Notes: generated by a model from the sequence alone, not told the origin. 64,000 bases of DNA from Psychrobacter sp. Choline-02u-9 (GCF_002836505.1 NZ_PJBF01000058.1:62001-126000); one strand, 5' to 3'; shown: positions 1 through 8,490, counted from the first letter of the stretch. Translations and numbers: made by a program.

Positions 1-39
1 AATTAACCTTAGCTATAACTTCGCTAATCTTAAAAAGCT

Positions 40-257
40 GCTAAACTTGCTAAACTTTATATAGCCCTTGCCAGTCAAGGGCTTAACTTTAGGTAGTGCG
101 CTGCTAAGCATTGCTAAACTTGCTAATCTATCGCTAAACTTGGCTAACTTTAGCGGAACTATAGCAAGTTTAGCAGAACCTTAGCAGGTACAATCTAAGC
201 TACAGGCTATAAGTAATAAGGCTTACAGGAACTTTAGCAACTTTAGCGACTTTTTGT
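40..257. repeat. Iteron-like repeat cluster
   Basis: The 14-mer GCTAAACTTGCTAA occurs at 40-53 and 113-126. A variant with one extra G starts at 133, and an inverted copy (TAGCAAGTTTAGC) lies at 162-174, so 133-174 can fold into a stem of about 13 bp. CTTTAGC-type half units recur near 231-250. A separate 8-bp hairpin, AGCCCTTG/CAAGGGCT, sits at 63-83. Such clusters usually bind a replication initiator or regulator; which one is unknown here. Confidence 0.6.
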
Positions 258-349
258 AGGTATAAAACTATATTGGCAGGCGTGAACGTCTGCCTTTTCT
301 TATGTCTCTAGTAATTAAAGCATTGTTTATGTAGGGATAAATTAAACCA

Positions 350-358
350 TGTTATAAT
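350..358 (+). promoter_or_regulatory. Extended -10 promoter of the zinc-ribbon gene
   Basis: TGTTATAAT is a perfect extended -10 element (TG-n-TATAAT). No good -35 is seen. Transcription would start near 365, which puts the TTG at 371 almost at the mRNA 5' end and favours the ATG at 407 as the start codon. Confidence 0.5.
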
Positions 359-406
359 CAAGGTTATAAATTGACTAATGATTTAGATAACAACCAGAGA
401 TTAGAC

Positions 407-895
407 ATGCCAGCAATTGCTATGACTCACAGCTTAGATGACTATCTTAAACTGAATATCTCACGCTATCGTGAGCAGCTGAGACAAGGCAACGCTCAGA
501 GCATCGAATTCAATTACAGCTATCGAAGCAGTTCCTACCAATACTCTATCCAGTTATCTAAAACATCATGCAACTATGGCGGTCATCGCTACTGGTGGTT
601 ATGTCCTAAATGCCATAAAAGAACATCAACTTTATATTGTGCTGGCTTATATGTTTGCCGTCATTGCATTGGCGCAAATTATGGTAGTCAGCTACAACAA
701 CCGATAGACAGAATATTCAATCGTTTAAATACTCTTAGATCAAAGTTAGGCTGGCAACGTGGTGCTATTCATGGCATTGGATCACGTCCTAAAGGCATGC
801 ACCACAGTACCTATATAAAGTTGGTTAATGAGTATGACAAGCTGAGTGCTGATGTATGGCAAGCGTCACTTGATAAACTAGGATGTACCAGATGA
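407..895 (+). CDS. Zinc-ribbon hypothetical protein of a mobile element
   Basis: Function not recognised. The protein has about 162 residues from the ATG at 407; an in-frame TTG at 371 would add 12 residues. A CPxC...CxxC array (CPKC, then CRHC about 18 residues later) in the middle forms a four-cysteine zinc ribbon next to an aromatic GHRYWW segment, and a basic helical C-terminus follows. A nucleic-acid-binding or structural role is plausible. The next gene lies 9 nt downstream, so the two are probably co-transcribed. The repeat-rich region upstream and the extended -10 suggest an element-encoded regulator or accessory protein. Confidence 0.65.
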   Translation: MPAIAMTHSLDDYLKLNISRYREQLRQGNAQSIEFNYSYRSSSYQYSIQLSKTSCNYGGHRYWWLCPKCHKRTSTLYCAGLYVCRHCIGANYGSQLQQPIDRIFNRLNTLRSKLGWQRGAIHGIGSRPKGMHHSTYIKLVNEYDKLSADVWQASLDKLGCTR

Positions 896-904
896 GGTTA
901 ATAA

Positions 905-1165
905 ATGCGATTACCTGACTTGAACGACTTAATGCAAGATTTGCAGCTAGCTAAACAAATCGCTATCGATGAGCGCAACCCAAACGCTGTAGTTATAGCG
1001 ACGATGAGTCAAGCGAAGTTATTGTCCCTCGATAGACCAGTGATTAAAGATGTTGTTGCTGACGATGTGACTACTCTTAATGATCTTATTAGTGAGATAG
1101 TAAGCGATAAACAGAAAAGAGCCGCATTTAATGAAAGGCTTGAGTATGTCCGTAATGAGTACTAA
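905..1165 (+). CDS. Small acidic hypothetical protein
   Basis: 86 residues, rich in Asp, Leu and Val, with no signal peptide or membrane segment. It follows the zinc-ribbon gene after 9 nt with a GAGG ribosome-binding site (893-896) and ends just before a strong hairpin terminator, so it is the last gene of a two-gene unit. I do not recognise the family. Its position in the putative element makes an element accessory role likely, but nothing in the sequence identifies it. Confidence 0.6.
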   Translation: MRLPDLNDLMQDLQLAKQIAIDERNPNAVVIATMSQAKLLSLDRPVIKDVVADDVTTLNDLISEIVSDKQKRAAFNERLEYVRNEY

Positions 1166-1194
1166 GAAGCTGATACGCTAACTGAATTAAACTA

Positions 1195-1236
1195 AATGGA
1201 TAGCTTCAACCTTTGAGCTATCCATTCTCTTCTCTG
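1195..1236 (+). terminator. Hairpin terminator after the element gene pair
   Basis: Perfect 11-bp stem AATGGATAGCT/AGCTATCCATT (1195-1205 and 1216-1226) with a 10-nt loop, followed by the pyrimidine-rich CTCTTCTCT. The U-run is imperfect. Confidence 0.55.
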
Positions 1237-1364
1237 CGACTATACAAAAAAGATAACCCCAGATGTGGTGATATTTATTTTAAGTGTAGGTCGCTTTCTA
1301 CATTGTCAAAATCTGACATGCCAGCATAAAAGAAACCATATAAAAAAATAAAATTTTGAGCAAA

Positions 1365-1386
1365 TGGTGGTCAAATTGGTGGTCAA
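1365..1386. repeat. Paired 10-bp direct repeats, possible integrase arm sites
   Basis: TGGTGGTCAA occurs at 1365-1374 and 1377-1386, one helical turn apart (12-bp period). The pair lies about 50 bp from the junction with the small-RNA terminator. Short repeats in this position are typical of arm-type binding sites of tyrosine integrases; that reading is inferred. Confidence 0.45.
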
Positions 1387-1434
1387 TTCAATATATAAAA
1401 ATATCAAACCTATATAAATCAACGCTTTACGGGT

Positions 1435-1468
1435 AAAAAAAGAGCCCACAGAGGAGGTACTGTGGGCT
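1435..1468 (-). terminator. Rho-independent terminator of the candidate sRNA
   Basis: 9-bp perfect stem AGCCCACAG/CTGTGGGCT (1443-1451 and 1460-1468) with an 8-nt loop. Read on the minus strand it is followed by C and then a run of seven T (plus-strand A tract 1435-1441). There is no T tract on the plus strand, so it acts leftward. Confidence 0.8.
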
Positions 1469-1539
1469 GAGGAAAACGGGTCATGTATTAGCTACACAGG
1501 CCGTGGTCAAGAGTTGTTGTAATTATTGGTGCTCTCTAC
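1435..1539 (-). ncRNA. Candidate Fur-regulated small RNA
   Basis: On the minus strand a promoter with a near-perfect Fur box in its spacer (1545-1572) is followed about 100 nt later by a strong Rho-independent terminator, with no plausible reading frame between. The predicted transcript is about 105 nt. Its terminator loop reads UACCUCCU and so contains an anti-Shine-Dalgarno CCUCCU. The arrangement matches iron-responsive sRNAs (RyhB in enterics, PrrF in Pseudomonas, NrrF in Neisseria), but I could not match the sequence to any of them. Role inferred: iron-sparing repression of mRNAs. Confidence 0.55.
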
Positions 1540-1544
1540 TGTTA

Positions 1545-1572
1545 TTTATAAGGATAATAATTATCAATACAA
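1545..1572 (-). promoter_or_regulatory. Promoter with overlapping Fur box
   Basis: Minus-strand -35 TTGTAT (1572-1567), 16-bp spacer, -10 TATAAA (1550-1545). The spacer holds GGATAATAATTATCA (1552-1566), which differs at one base from the 7-1-7 Fur consensus TGATAATnATTATCA and contains a perfect 6-1-6 palindrome. Iron-bound Fur would block RNA polymerase here. Confidence 0.65.
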
Positions 1573-1748
1573 TAGGTGGAGATATTTACTTAGCTATTAA
1601 TATTTACTGATTTAAGTGTACAAGTGTTCTGGTACAGTCGCTATGATAGCGCAATTGAGTGCTGTCTGGCGGTTTTGGTTACAGTATATTACGTTGTAAA
1701 AATCCAAAAGACGCAAAGATTGATATGAAGCACTGATATTTAGAGTAA

Positions 1749-1874
1749 GTAGCGGAGCTTTATGGTGAAATTATCAATAAAGGCTTTCAATATTTTCAAT
1801 ACCTTATGGCGATAGAAGGTCATCTAGTCGATATTGATACCTTTGATAACTCAATCGCTGCAGAGATGGCATGA
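1749..1874 (+). pseudogene. Possible C-terminal coding remnant
   Basis: An open stretch of 41 codons without its own start runs from after a TAA at 1746 to a TGA at 1872. Its translation (VAELYGEIINKGFQYFQYLM, then a further 21 residues ending in AAEMA) looks protein-like in composition. No upstream part is visible in any frame. It may be the tail of a gene removed when the element or a rearrangement arrived. Chance is a real alternative. Confidence 0.25.
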
Positions 1875-1937
1875 CGCCTTGTCCGAAAAATGCTAAGCTA
1901 TCTGCCATTATTATGTTCATATTAAACTGGGTTTGCC

Positions 1938-2621
1938 ATGACTGACAGCACGCATTTGCATACGCAGGAAGAACCGCCAAGTTCGCAAAATACCAAGAGT
2001 ATTTTTAACTTGCCAAACAACCTTACGATTGCGCGTATCTTGATGATTCCGCTATTTGTCGCGATTGCCTATTGGCCGCCAGCCATGGGTATTGGTATGC
2101 CTGCGATTTCAGACAATGTCATTGCGCGCGTTGGGATGAGTGAGTTTAGTGATAGTTTGTTGCGCCATTTATTATTGACTGGCGTCTTTATCATTGCCGC
2201 GATTACCGATTGGCTCGATGGGTATTTTGCTCGTAAACTTAATGTCATGTCAGCCTTTGGTCGATTTTTGGACCCTGTCGCTGACAAGTTAATGGTAGCT
2301 GTAGCGCTCATTGTCCTTGTACAGTGGCATCCCAATATCATTATGGCGATAGCGGCTATCGTCATTATTTCGCGTGAAATCGCAGTATCAGCGTTACGTG
2401 AGTGGATGGCAGAGCTGGGTAAGAGTACTAGCGTCGCGGTATCTTATGTGGGCAAACTAAAGACCACTTTTCAGATGGTGGCAATTACCGTACTACTACT
2501 TAATTGGCAGTCACTTGAAACTATCGGTTATGTATTAATGGTCGCCGCTGTAATACTTACCTTATGGTCGATGATGATTTATCTAAAAGCTGCTTGGCCT
2601 TACTTAAAGCAAAGCGGATAA
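1938..2621 (+). CDS. pgsA: CDP-diacylglycerol-glycerol-3-phosphate 3-phosphatidyltransferase
   Basis: Makes phosphatidylglycerophosphate from CDP-diacylglycerol and glycerol-3-phosphate, the first committed step to phosphatidylglycerol and cardiolipin, in the inner membrane. The 227-residue protein has the complete CDP-alcohol phosphotransferase signature D91-x2-D94-G-x2-A98-R99-x8-G108-x3-D112-x3-D116 between hydrophobic segments. The N-terminal ~25 residues are polar and extend beyond the usual PgsA start, which normally begins near NLPNNLTIARI. The Shine-Dalgarno sequence before 1938 is weak. A bidirectional terminator follows. Confidence 0.95.
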   Translation: MTDSTHLHTQEEPPSSQNTKSIFNLPNNLTIARILMIPLFVAIAYWPPAMGIGMPAISDNVIARVGMSEFSDSLLRHLLLTGVFIIAAITDWLDGYFARKLNVMSAFGRFLDPVADKLMVAVALIVLVQWHPNIIMAIAAIVIISREIAVSALREWMAELGKSTSVAVSYVGKLKTTFQMVAITVLLLNWQSLETIGYVLMVAAVILTLWSMMIYLKAAWPYLKQSG

Positions 2622-2661
2622 TTCCATAAGACAAAAATAGTTAGCATAAAATTTAAGCAAT

Positions 2662-2700
2662 AAAAAACGCCAGTCGCATTAGCCACTGGCGTTTTTGTTT
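2662..2700. terminator. Bidirectional terminator between pgsA and the PPOX gene
   Basis: 8-bp stem ACGCCAGT/ACTGGCGT (2667-2674 and 2685-2692), flanked by A6 on the left and T5GT3 on the right, so it can stop transcription from both convergent genes. Confidence 0.85.
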
Positions 2701-2723
2701 TTGCTACTTATAAATCAGACGAC

Positions 2724-3218
2724 TTATAATGTCACTGAGTTGTTTTCGCCTAAGTTGGTCGCTTTCTTACCGTCCATTACTGCAGCAGTGGTCATCTTAA
2801 ACATATTAACTACTGAGCTACCGCTTAGCCAGTATTCTGCACCATGTGGGACGACTTTGATTAATTGGACATTTGGATCTTCTTTACCTTGCTCATAAAA
2901 CGCATTGTAAATTGGCGACCATAGCTCGTCTAACTTCTCTTGGTCTTCGACCAATTCTGCTTTACCGTTAATTGAGACATAATCTTTTGAATCTTGACTG
3001 ACATAGGCCAAGTTCACTTGTGGGTCTTTTTCAATATCTTTGATGGTCTCAGTGGTTTTATCACCAATAAACCAAATCTCTTTTGCACCAATGCTCGTCT
3101 CGCTAGTCGTCATTGGGCAGGCATGTAAATGGCCTTCATGAGTACGAGTGGTCATCATGGCAAATTTCACTTCTTTTACCAATTCTTGTACTTTATCGAT
3201 ATGGTCTTGTCTACTCAT
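2724..3218 (-). CDS. Pyridoxamine 5'-phosphate oxidase-fold general stress protein
   Basis: 164-residue soluble protein of the split-barrel flavin-binding fold, resembling the 'general stress protein 26' group. The pattern is an N-terminal helix (SRQDHIDKVQELVKEVK), a FAMMTT strand, a central EIWFIGDKTTETIKDIEKDP segment and a VSINGKAELVED strand. Members bind FMN or related cofactors and are often induced by stress; the substrate is unknown. AAGGAAATTT upstream of the ATG is a good ribosome-binding site. It stands alone on the minus strand, convergent with pgsA. Confidence 0.85.
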   Translation of the reverse strand: MSRQDHIDKVQELVKEVKFAMMTTRTHEGHLHACPMTTSETSIGAKEIWFIGDKTTETIKDIEKDPQVNLAYVSQDSKDYVSINGKAELVEDQEKLDELWSPIYNAFYEQGKEDPNVQLIKVVPHGAEYWLSGSSVVNMFKMTTAAVMDGKKATNLGENNSVTL

Positions 3219-3700
3219 AATAAATTTCCTTTTTTATAGTGTTTTAATTGGGCTTATATAGCATTGTTTTAATTAGCCGAATTGAACAGTTGATTATTTA
3301 TAGTAATTTTTCTTCAGGCTAGATATGTTTAACCATTAAATAAATCTAAAAGTTAAACGTCATCGTCGCCTCAACAACTGAGACTAGAATACCGAGTTGT
3401 GACCCTACATTTATATAGGTTCCCGGTAATGCGATGTGAGTGTTTGTAAGGAATATGAAGGTTAGGTAAAAATTGTGACAGAGTAGATTTGAGCGTTCTA
3501 TTTTTCAATAGGTTAGTTAAAAACAACTGGAAATTTGGCTTTTTTGAATTATCGATTCGCAAATAGTAAGTCGCGATAGAACGCAACTTATCGGCAATTT
3601 ATCTTGGTTTAGACCTGCTTATTACAGGTCTTCTTGTTATAATACCCAGACCATTTACTTAGCATGGCAGAGATGCCTTGATCTTACGGATTATGCCTTT
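3219..3700. other. Intergenic region upstream of purL
   Basis: AT-rich and without a convincing gene; the 71-codon minus frame at 3371-3586 has no ribosome-binding site or recognisable features. Near the right end a 7-bp hairpin AGACCTG/CAGGTCT (3611-3617 and 3625-3631) overlaps the purL promoter and may be regulatory or a weak terminator. Confidence 0.5.
3635..3643 (+). promoter_or_regulatory. Extended -10 promoter of purL
   Basis: TGTTATAAT (TG-n-TATAAT) lies 58 bp before the purL start, with no clear -35. A hairpin immediately upstream could overlap an operator; no PurR-type box was recognised. Confidence 0.5.
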
Positions 3701-6700
3701 ATGATGACCATCGCCGGACAACCGTTTCTTACCGATTTTCAGACGCAGCAACTCATCAGTCAGTTTCAGCAAAAAACCGAGCTAAATGTCAGTCAAATAA
3801 GTACACAGCAAGTGTATGTGCTATCACGAGAGCTATCTGGTGATGAACATAAAAAAGCGCTAGATTTACTGGCGGTTGACCATTCAGCAACGCTAAATAC
3901 GCCGCAAGACAACCAACTACAAGTCATCGTTGGGCCACGTTTTGGTACGATATCGCCATGGGCAAGTAAAGCAACAGATATCTTTAATAACTGTGAAATC
4001 GAGATCAATCGTGTTGAGCGTGTCGTTGTTTATACGTTAACAATTGATGGTGAAGCAGGCGAAAAACTACCAGTAGACGCTGAGCAATTGTTGTTTGACC
4101 GTATGACGCAGAGCTTGGTTTATGACTTGAGCGATGTCAGCAAATTGTTTGACGATCAAGCGCCAGCATCATTGAATCATATCGACGTGATCGGACAAGG
4201 TCAGGCAGCGCTAGAGTCTGCCAATACAGAGTTCGGCTTTGCGTTATCAAGTGAAGATATTGATTATCTGATGAATGCCTATGTCAATGAGTTGAAACGC
4301 AACCCAACGGACGTTGAGCTGATGATGTTTGCACAGGCCAACTCAGAGCATTGCCGTCATAAGATCTTCAATGCCCAATGGACAGTCGATGGTGAAGTGC
4401 AGACAAAATCACTGTTTCAAATGATTAAAAACACGTACCAGTCGAACCCACAAGGTATCTTATCAGCCTATAAAGACAACGCCGCTGTGATGGCTGGGTC
4501 TGATGGTATGCGTTTTTATCCTATCCCGACCGACGCCATGGATGCCAACTCAATCCATCCTTACGACTTTCATCAAGAGAACATCGATATCTTAATGAAG
4601 GTTGAGACGCACAATCATCCAACAGCGATTGCCCCTTATTCTGGTGCGGCAACAGGTGCGGGCGGTGAGATTCGTGACGAAGGCGCGACTGGTCGCGGTG
4701 GTAAGCCAAAAGCGGGTCTAACAGGATTCCACGTGTCACATCTGCATATCCCAGAGCTTAGCGAAAAGTGGGAGCAGTCAGGTCAATTGAGTACGCAGGA
4801 TTATGGTACGCCAGATCGTATGGCAACCAGCCTTGAGATCATGACCGAAGCGCCATTAGGCTCAGCCAACTTCTCAAACGAGTTCGGTCGTCCAAATCTA
4901 TGCGGTTACTTCCGTAGTTTTCAGCTAGATACCTCTGCGGCAAAAGACGGTAGCGAGATGCGCGGCTATCACAAGCCAATCATGTTGGCAGGTGGTTACG
5001 GCAATATCAAACGCAACCTGATTGAAAAAAATGCAATCACAAAAGGCGATTTGCTAATTGTTCTTGGTGGCCCTGCGATGCAAATCGGTCTGGGCGGCGG
5101 TGCCGCATCGTCAGTCGATAGTGGTGACCTTGATGAAGGTTTGGATTTTGCCTCAGTTCAGCGCGATAACGCTGAGATGGAGCGTCGCTGCCAAGAAGTC
5201 ATCGATCGCTGCTGGGCCTTAGCTGGTAATAAAGAGTCTGGTGATGATGTAGACGCCAGTAACAACAGTCAAGACGGCAATCCAATCGTCTCACTACATG
5301 ACGTAGGGGCAGGTGGTCTGTCTAATGCCATGCCAGAATTGGTCAATGATCATGAAATGGGCGCGCATCTGAACTTGCGTAAGATTCCATCACTAGAAGC
5401 GGGCATGTCGCCAATGGCCATCTGGTCAAACGAAGCTCAAGAGCGTTATGTCCTCGCGATTCGCCCTGATAGCGAAGCCCAGTTCGATGCGATCTGTGCG
5501 CGTGAGCGCTGCCCGTATGCCATCTTGGGTACAGCTACGGATGTGCGTCAATTGGTGGTTAACGATTCGCTGCTAGATGAGCAACCTGTCGATATGCCGA
5601 TGCAAGTATTGCTCGGCGGTACACCAAAAATGCAGCGTAGCTTCGAGCGTAGCGACAATACACTACCAGCATTAGAACTTGATGACGTTAATCTAGCCGA
5701 GTCAATCACCGATGTATTACGTCACCCAACCGTGGCTAGCAAATCATTCTTGATCAGCATTGGTGACCGCTCTATCACGGGTATGGTCGTGCGTGATCAG
5801 TATGTGGGTCGCTATCAGGTGCCTGTATCAGATTGCGCGGTGACGGCGACAGGTCTAGTTGCGTTAGATGGTCAGCCGATGACTGGTGAAGCCATGAGTG
5901 TCGGCGAGCGTACGCCTGTTGCGCTTATCAGTCCAAAAGCCTCTGCGCGTTTAGCAGTGGGTGAAGCGATTACTAACATCGCTGGCGCGCGTATTGCTCA
6001 GTTGTCTGATATCACGATGTCAGCGAACTGGATGGCAGCATGTGGTGATGATGTCGAGGACTCGGCATTGTTTGATGCGGTACATGCCGTCGGTGAAGAG
6101 CTGTGCCCAGCACTCGGTATCGCTATCCCAGTCGGTAAAGACTCGCTATCGATGCGTGCCAACTGGACAGACAGCAGTGAAGAAGGTGATACGGATAAAT
6201 CAGTCGTGTCACCAATGAGCTTGGTAATTACCGCCTTTGCTCCTGTGGTTGATGTGGCAAAAACGCTAACGCCTGAGCTAATCAATGGCGACAGCGCGTT
6301 CTACCGTATTGACTTGTCTAAAGGAAAATTGCGTTTAGGCGGTTCAATCCTTGCGCAAACGCTGAGCCAATTGGGTAACGACTGCCCAGATTTGGCGCAG
6401 CCAAGCGACTTGGTCGACTTCTTTAACTTTATCCAAGCAGGCAACGCACAAGGCGTCATCAGTGCCTATCACGATATCGGTGATGGCGGTCTACTAGCGA
6501 CCATCGCTGAGATGCAGTTCACCAGCCGTCAAGGTATCAAGCTGTCATTGGATGACGACAACTTACTCGGTCAGCTGTTCAGTGAAGAGCTGGGCGCGGT
6601 CATTCAAGTACTACCAGAAAACGTCGCCGCTCTCATGCAGTTGGCAGAAGAGTTTAACGTTGCTGATATGCTGAGCCTCGTCGGTCAAAGCTCGGAAGAA

Positions 6701-7726
6701 GACAGCTTACTGATCCAAACGCCAACGCTTATGGGTGATGACACCTTACGCTTTAGCCGTACTGAGTTACAGCAAGCGTGGACGCAGGTTAGCTATCAGA
6801 TCGCGCGCCGCCGTGATAATCCAGCGTGCGTACAGCAAGAGTATGACTTGATTGCTGACGCGAGCCATAAAGGTCTAATCGCTGCGCCTAACTTTGATCT
6901 GAATCAAAAAGTTGAAGAACCGTATGTAAACAGCCGTGCTGATTCTGATAACAGCAAGCCAAGAGTCGCCATCTTGCGTGAGCAAGGCGTCAACGGTCAG
7001 ACAGAGATGGCAGCAGGCTTTACCCAAGCTGGCTTTGAAGCAGTCGATGTACACATGAGTGATCTACTAAATGGTCGCATCAATCTACGTGACTTCGACG
7101 GTCTGGTCGCTTGTGGTGGCTTTAGTTATGGTGATGTACTGGGCGCTGGCTCTGGCTGGGCGAACTCTATCTTGTTCCATGACGAGCTACGCATGCAGTT
7201 TGTCCGCTTCTTTGCCCGTCCTGATACCTTTAGCTTGGGTGTCTGTAACGGTTGTCAGATGATGGCTCAGTTAAAAGACCTCATCCCAGGTGCAGAAAAC
7301 TTCCCACGTTTCGTCGCGAACAAATCAGCTCGTTTTGAAGCGCGTACGGTCAACGTAAAAGTTGAGCGTACCAAGTCGATCCTGTTCAAAGGCATGCAAG
7401 ACAGTATCTTGCCAATCGCTGTGGCGCATGGTGAAGGCTATGCCACACTAGACAACAACGAAATCGACGGTATGGCAAAACACGGTCAGCTGGCGATGCG
7501 TTATGTCGACAGCCAAGGTCATCCAACCGAGACGTATCCGCTCAATCCAAACGGTTCGCTCGGCGGTGTCACGGGTCTATGTAGCACTGATGGTCGCGTC
7601 ACTATCATGATGCCGCATCCTGAGCGTAACCTAAAAGCTTATAACCATAGCTGGAAACCAGAAGAGTGGGACGAAGACGGCGCGTGGATGCGTATGTTCC
7701 GTAATGCTCGCGCTTGGTTGCGCTAG
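3701..7726 (+). CDS. purL: Phosphoribosylformylglycinamidine synthase
   Basis: Fourth step of de novo purine synthesis: FGAR + ATP + glutamine to FGAM. The 1341-residue single-chain form has an N-terminal PurS-like part, the FGAM synthase linker (NSEHCRHKIFN and EMMFAQAN-like region near 200-220), two AIR-synthase-like ATPase halves (KVETHNHPTAI, then SIGDRSITGMV), and a C-terminal class I glutamine amidotransferase with nucleophile C1182 (GVCNGCQM) and H1306/E1308 (PHPER). Length and the MMTIAGQPFL start match proteobacterial PurL. It is transcribed alone and followed by a terminator. Confidence 0.98.
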   Translation: MMTIAGQPFLTDFQTQQLISQFQQKTELNVSQISTQQVYVLSRELSGDEHKKALDLLAVDHSATLNTPQDNQLQVIVGPRFGTISPWASKATDIFNNCEIEINRVERVVVYTLTIDGEAGEKLPVDAEQLLFDRMTQSLVYDLSDVSKLFDDQAPASLNHIDVIGQGQAALESANTEFGFALSSEDIDYLMNAYVNELKRNPTDVELMMFAQANSEHCRHKIFNAQWTVDGEVQTKSLFQMIKNTYQSNPQGILSAYKDNAAVMAGSDGMRFYPIPTDAMDANSIHPYDFHQENIDILMKVETHNHPTAIAPYSGAATGAGGEIRDEGATGRGGKPKAGLTGFHVSHLHIPELSEKWEQSGQLSTQDYGTPDRMATSLEIMTEAPLGSANFSNEFGRPNLCGYFRSFQLDTSAAKDGSEMRGYHKPIMLAGGYGNIKRNLIEKNAITKGDLLIVLGGPAMQIGLGGGAASSVDSGDLDEGLDFASVQRDNAEMERRCQEVIDRCWALAGNKESGDDVDASNNSQDGNPIVSLHDVGAGGLSNAMPELVNDHEMGAHLNLRKIPSLEAGMSPMAIWSNEAQERYVLAIRPDSEAQFDAICARERCPYAILGTATDVRQLVVNDSLLDEQPVDMPMQVLLGGTPKMQRSFERSDNTLPALELDDVNLAESITDVLRHPTVASKSFLISIGDRSITGMVVRDQYVGRYQVPVSDCAVTATGLVALDGQPMTGEAMSVGERTPVALISPKASARLAVGEAITNIAGARIAQLSDITMSANWMAACGDDVEDSALFDAVHAVGEELCPALGIAIPVGKDSLSMRANWTDSSEEGDTDKSVVSPMSLVITAFAPVVDVAKTLTPELINGDSAFYRIDLSKGKLRLGGSILAQTLSQLGNDCPDLAQPSDLVDFFNFIQAGNAQGVISAYHDIGDGGLLATIAEMQFTSRQGIKLSLDDDNLLGQLFSEELGAVIQVLPENVAALMQLAEEFNVADMLSLVGQSSEEDSLLIQTPTLMGDDTLRFSRTELQQAWTQVSYQIARRRDNPACVQQEYDLIADASHKGLIAAPNFDLNQKVEEPYVNSRADSDNSKPRVAILREQGVNGQTEMAAGFTQAGFEAVDVHMSDLLNGRINLRDFDGLVACGGFSYGDVLGAGSGWANSILFHDELRMQFVRFFARPDTFSLGVCNGCQMMAQLKDLIPGAENFPRFVANKSARFEARTVNVKVERTKSILFKGMQDSILPIAVAHGEGYATLDNNEIDGMAKHGQLAMRYVDSQGHPTETYPLNPNGSLGGVTGLCSTDGRVTIMMPHPERNLKAYNHSWKPEEWDEDGAWMRMFRNARAWLR

Positions 7727-7782
7727 TCGCTACTCAAACCTCTAGCAATTGCTTATAGTTTGAGATAGCTGTTGTTTAAAAT

Positions 7783-7812
7783 AAAAAGGTGGGCTTAGGC
7801 TCACCTTTTTTG
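7783..7812 (+). terminator. Terminator of purL
   Basis: AAAAGGTG/CACCTTTT stem with an inner GGC/GCT extension and a short loop, ending in T6. A near-copy lies at 8407-8440 after the next gene. Confidence 0.85.
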
Positions 7813-7942
7813 TGTTTAAGAGTTGAGTGTTTGGAAATAAAGACTAGCGTTTATACCGTGCTTTCACGAGTATAGGTGGTGACACCCATGTTAAAATTGC
7901 GGTGAATAAAGACTAGTATTAAGCAAAATAAGGATTAATAAC

Positions 7943-8341
7943 ATGTCAGGAATTACAGATATCAATGAGCTATTGAGTTCGATGCAGCCAGCACTGGTTG
8001 ATGAATTATTTGTATTTTGTACTGTAAAAGGGGAGCTAGCAGAATACGTAAACCTAGCGCCAATAGCGACGTTTATGGAGACAGAAGGGCTGACTTTGGT
8101 TTTGACAAAAGACAAAGCTGACGAAGCGGGTTTGCATTACGAAGGCGTGTTTCGACAAATCACTCTGACGGTGCATTCAAGTTTAGAAGCGGTAGGTCTA
8201 ACCGCAGCAGTGTCAACCAAACTGACCTCAAAAGGTATCAGTGCCAATGTGATCGCTGCCTATTATCATGACCATATATTTGTATCGAATGATAAAGCGG
8301 AGCAGGCGCTATCAGCGTTAAAAGAGCTGAGTAATATATAA
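7943..8341 (+). CDS. Two-part ACT-domain protein
   Basis: 132-residue soluble protein with the ACT_3/ACT_7 architecture: an N-terminal half (LVDELFVFCTVKG... PIATFMETEGLTLVLTKDKADE) and a C-terminal ACT repeat (QITLTVHSSLEAVGLTAAVSTKLTSKGISANVIAAYYHDHIFV). ACT repeats bind amino acids or similar small ligands allosterically; no partner enzyme is fused or adjacent, so the ligand is unknown. AAGGATTAATAAC before the ATG is a good ribosome-binding site. The gene stands alone between two nearly identical terminators. Confidence 0.85.
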   Translation: MSGITDINELLSSMQPALVDELFVFCTVKGELAEYVNLAPIATFMETEGLTLVLTKDKADEAGLHYEGVFRQITLTVHSSLEAVGLTAAVSTKLTSKGISANVIAAYYHDHIFVSNDKAEQALSALKELSNI

Positions 8342-8406
8342 AGTTTTTGACGTTCTCAATTGCTTCTTTAGGATCAACTGAGTTAGTTTAGACAATTGTT
8401 TTAGGT

Positions 8407-8440
8407 ATGAAAAAAGGTGGGCGTAATGCTCACCTTCTTT
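8407..8440 (+). terminator. Terminator after the ACT-domain gene
   Basis: AAAGGTGGGC-GTAAT-GCTCACCTT hairpin followed by CTTTGTGTTT. It shares stem sequence and the downstream TTTGTGTTT with the purL terminator 620 bp upstream, which suggests duplication. Confidence 0.7.
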
Positions 8441-8490
8441 GTGTTTGGAGTTTTAAAAAGTAAGGGACGTTATTTTCCACACTAAGGCCA

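Larger units (their letters stand above)
1..1434. mobile_element. Probable right end of an integrated genetic element
   Basis: This stretch carries an iteron-like repeat cluster, a zinc-ribbon protein, a small acidic protein and two 10-bp direct repeats, and it stops abruptly beside the terminator of a minus-strand RNA gene. Housekeeping genes start immediately to the right. That layout fits the distal end of a phage satellite, prophage or integrative element that used an RNA-gene 3' end as its attachment site. No integrase or left end lies inside the window, so the call and the boundary are inferences. Confidence 0.4.

Noticed and set aside
3371..3586. 71-codon minus-strand frame in the purL upstream region
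   Set aside because: No ribosome-binding site, no recognisable motif, and the composition is that of AT-rich intergenic DNA.
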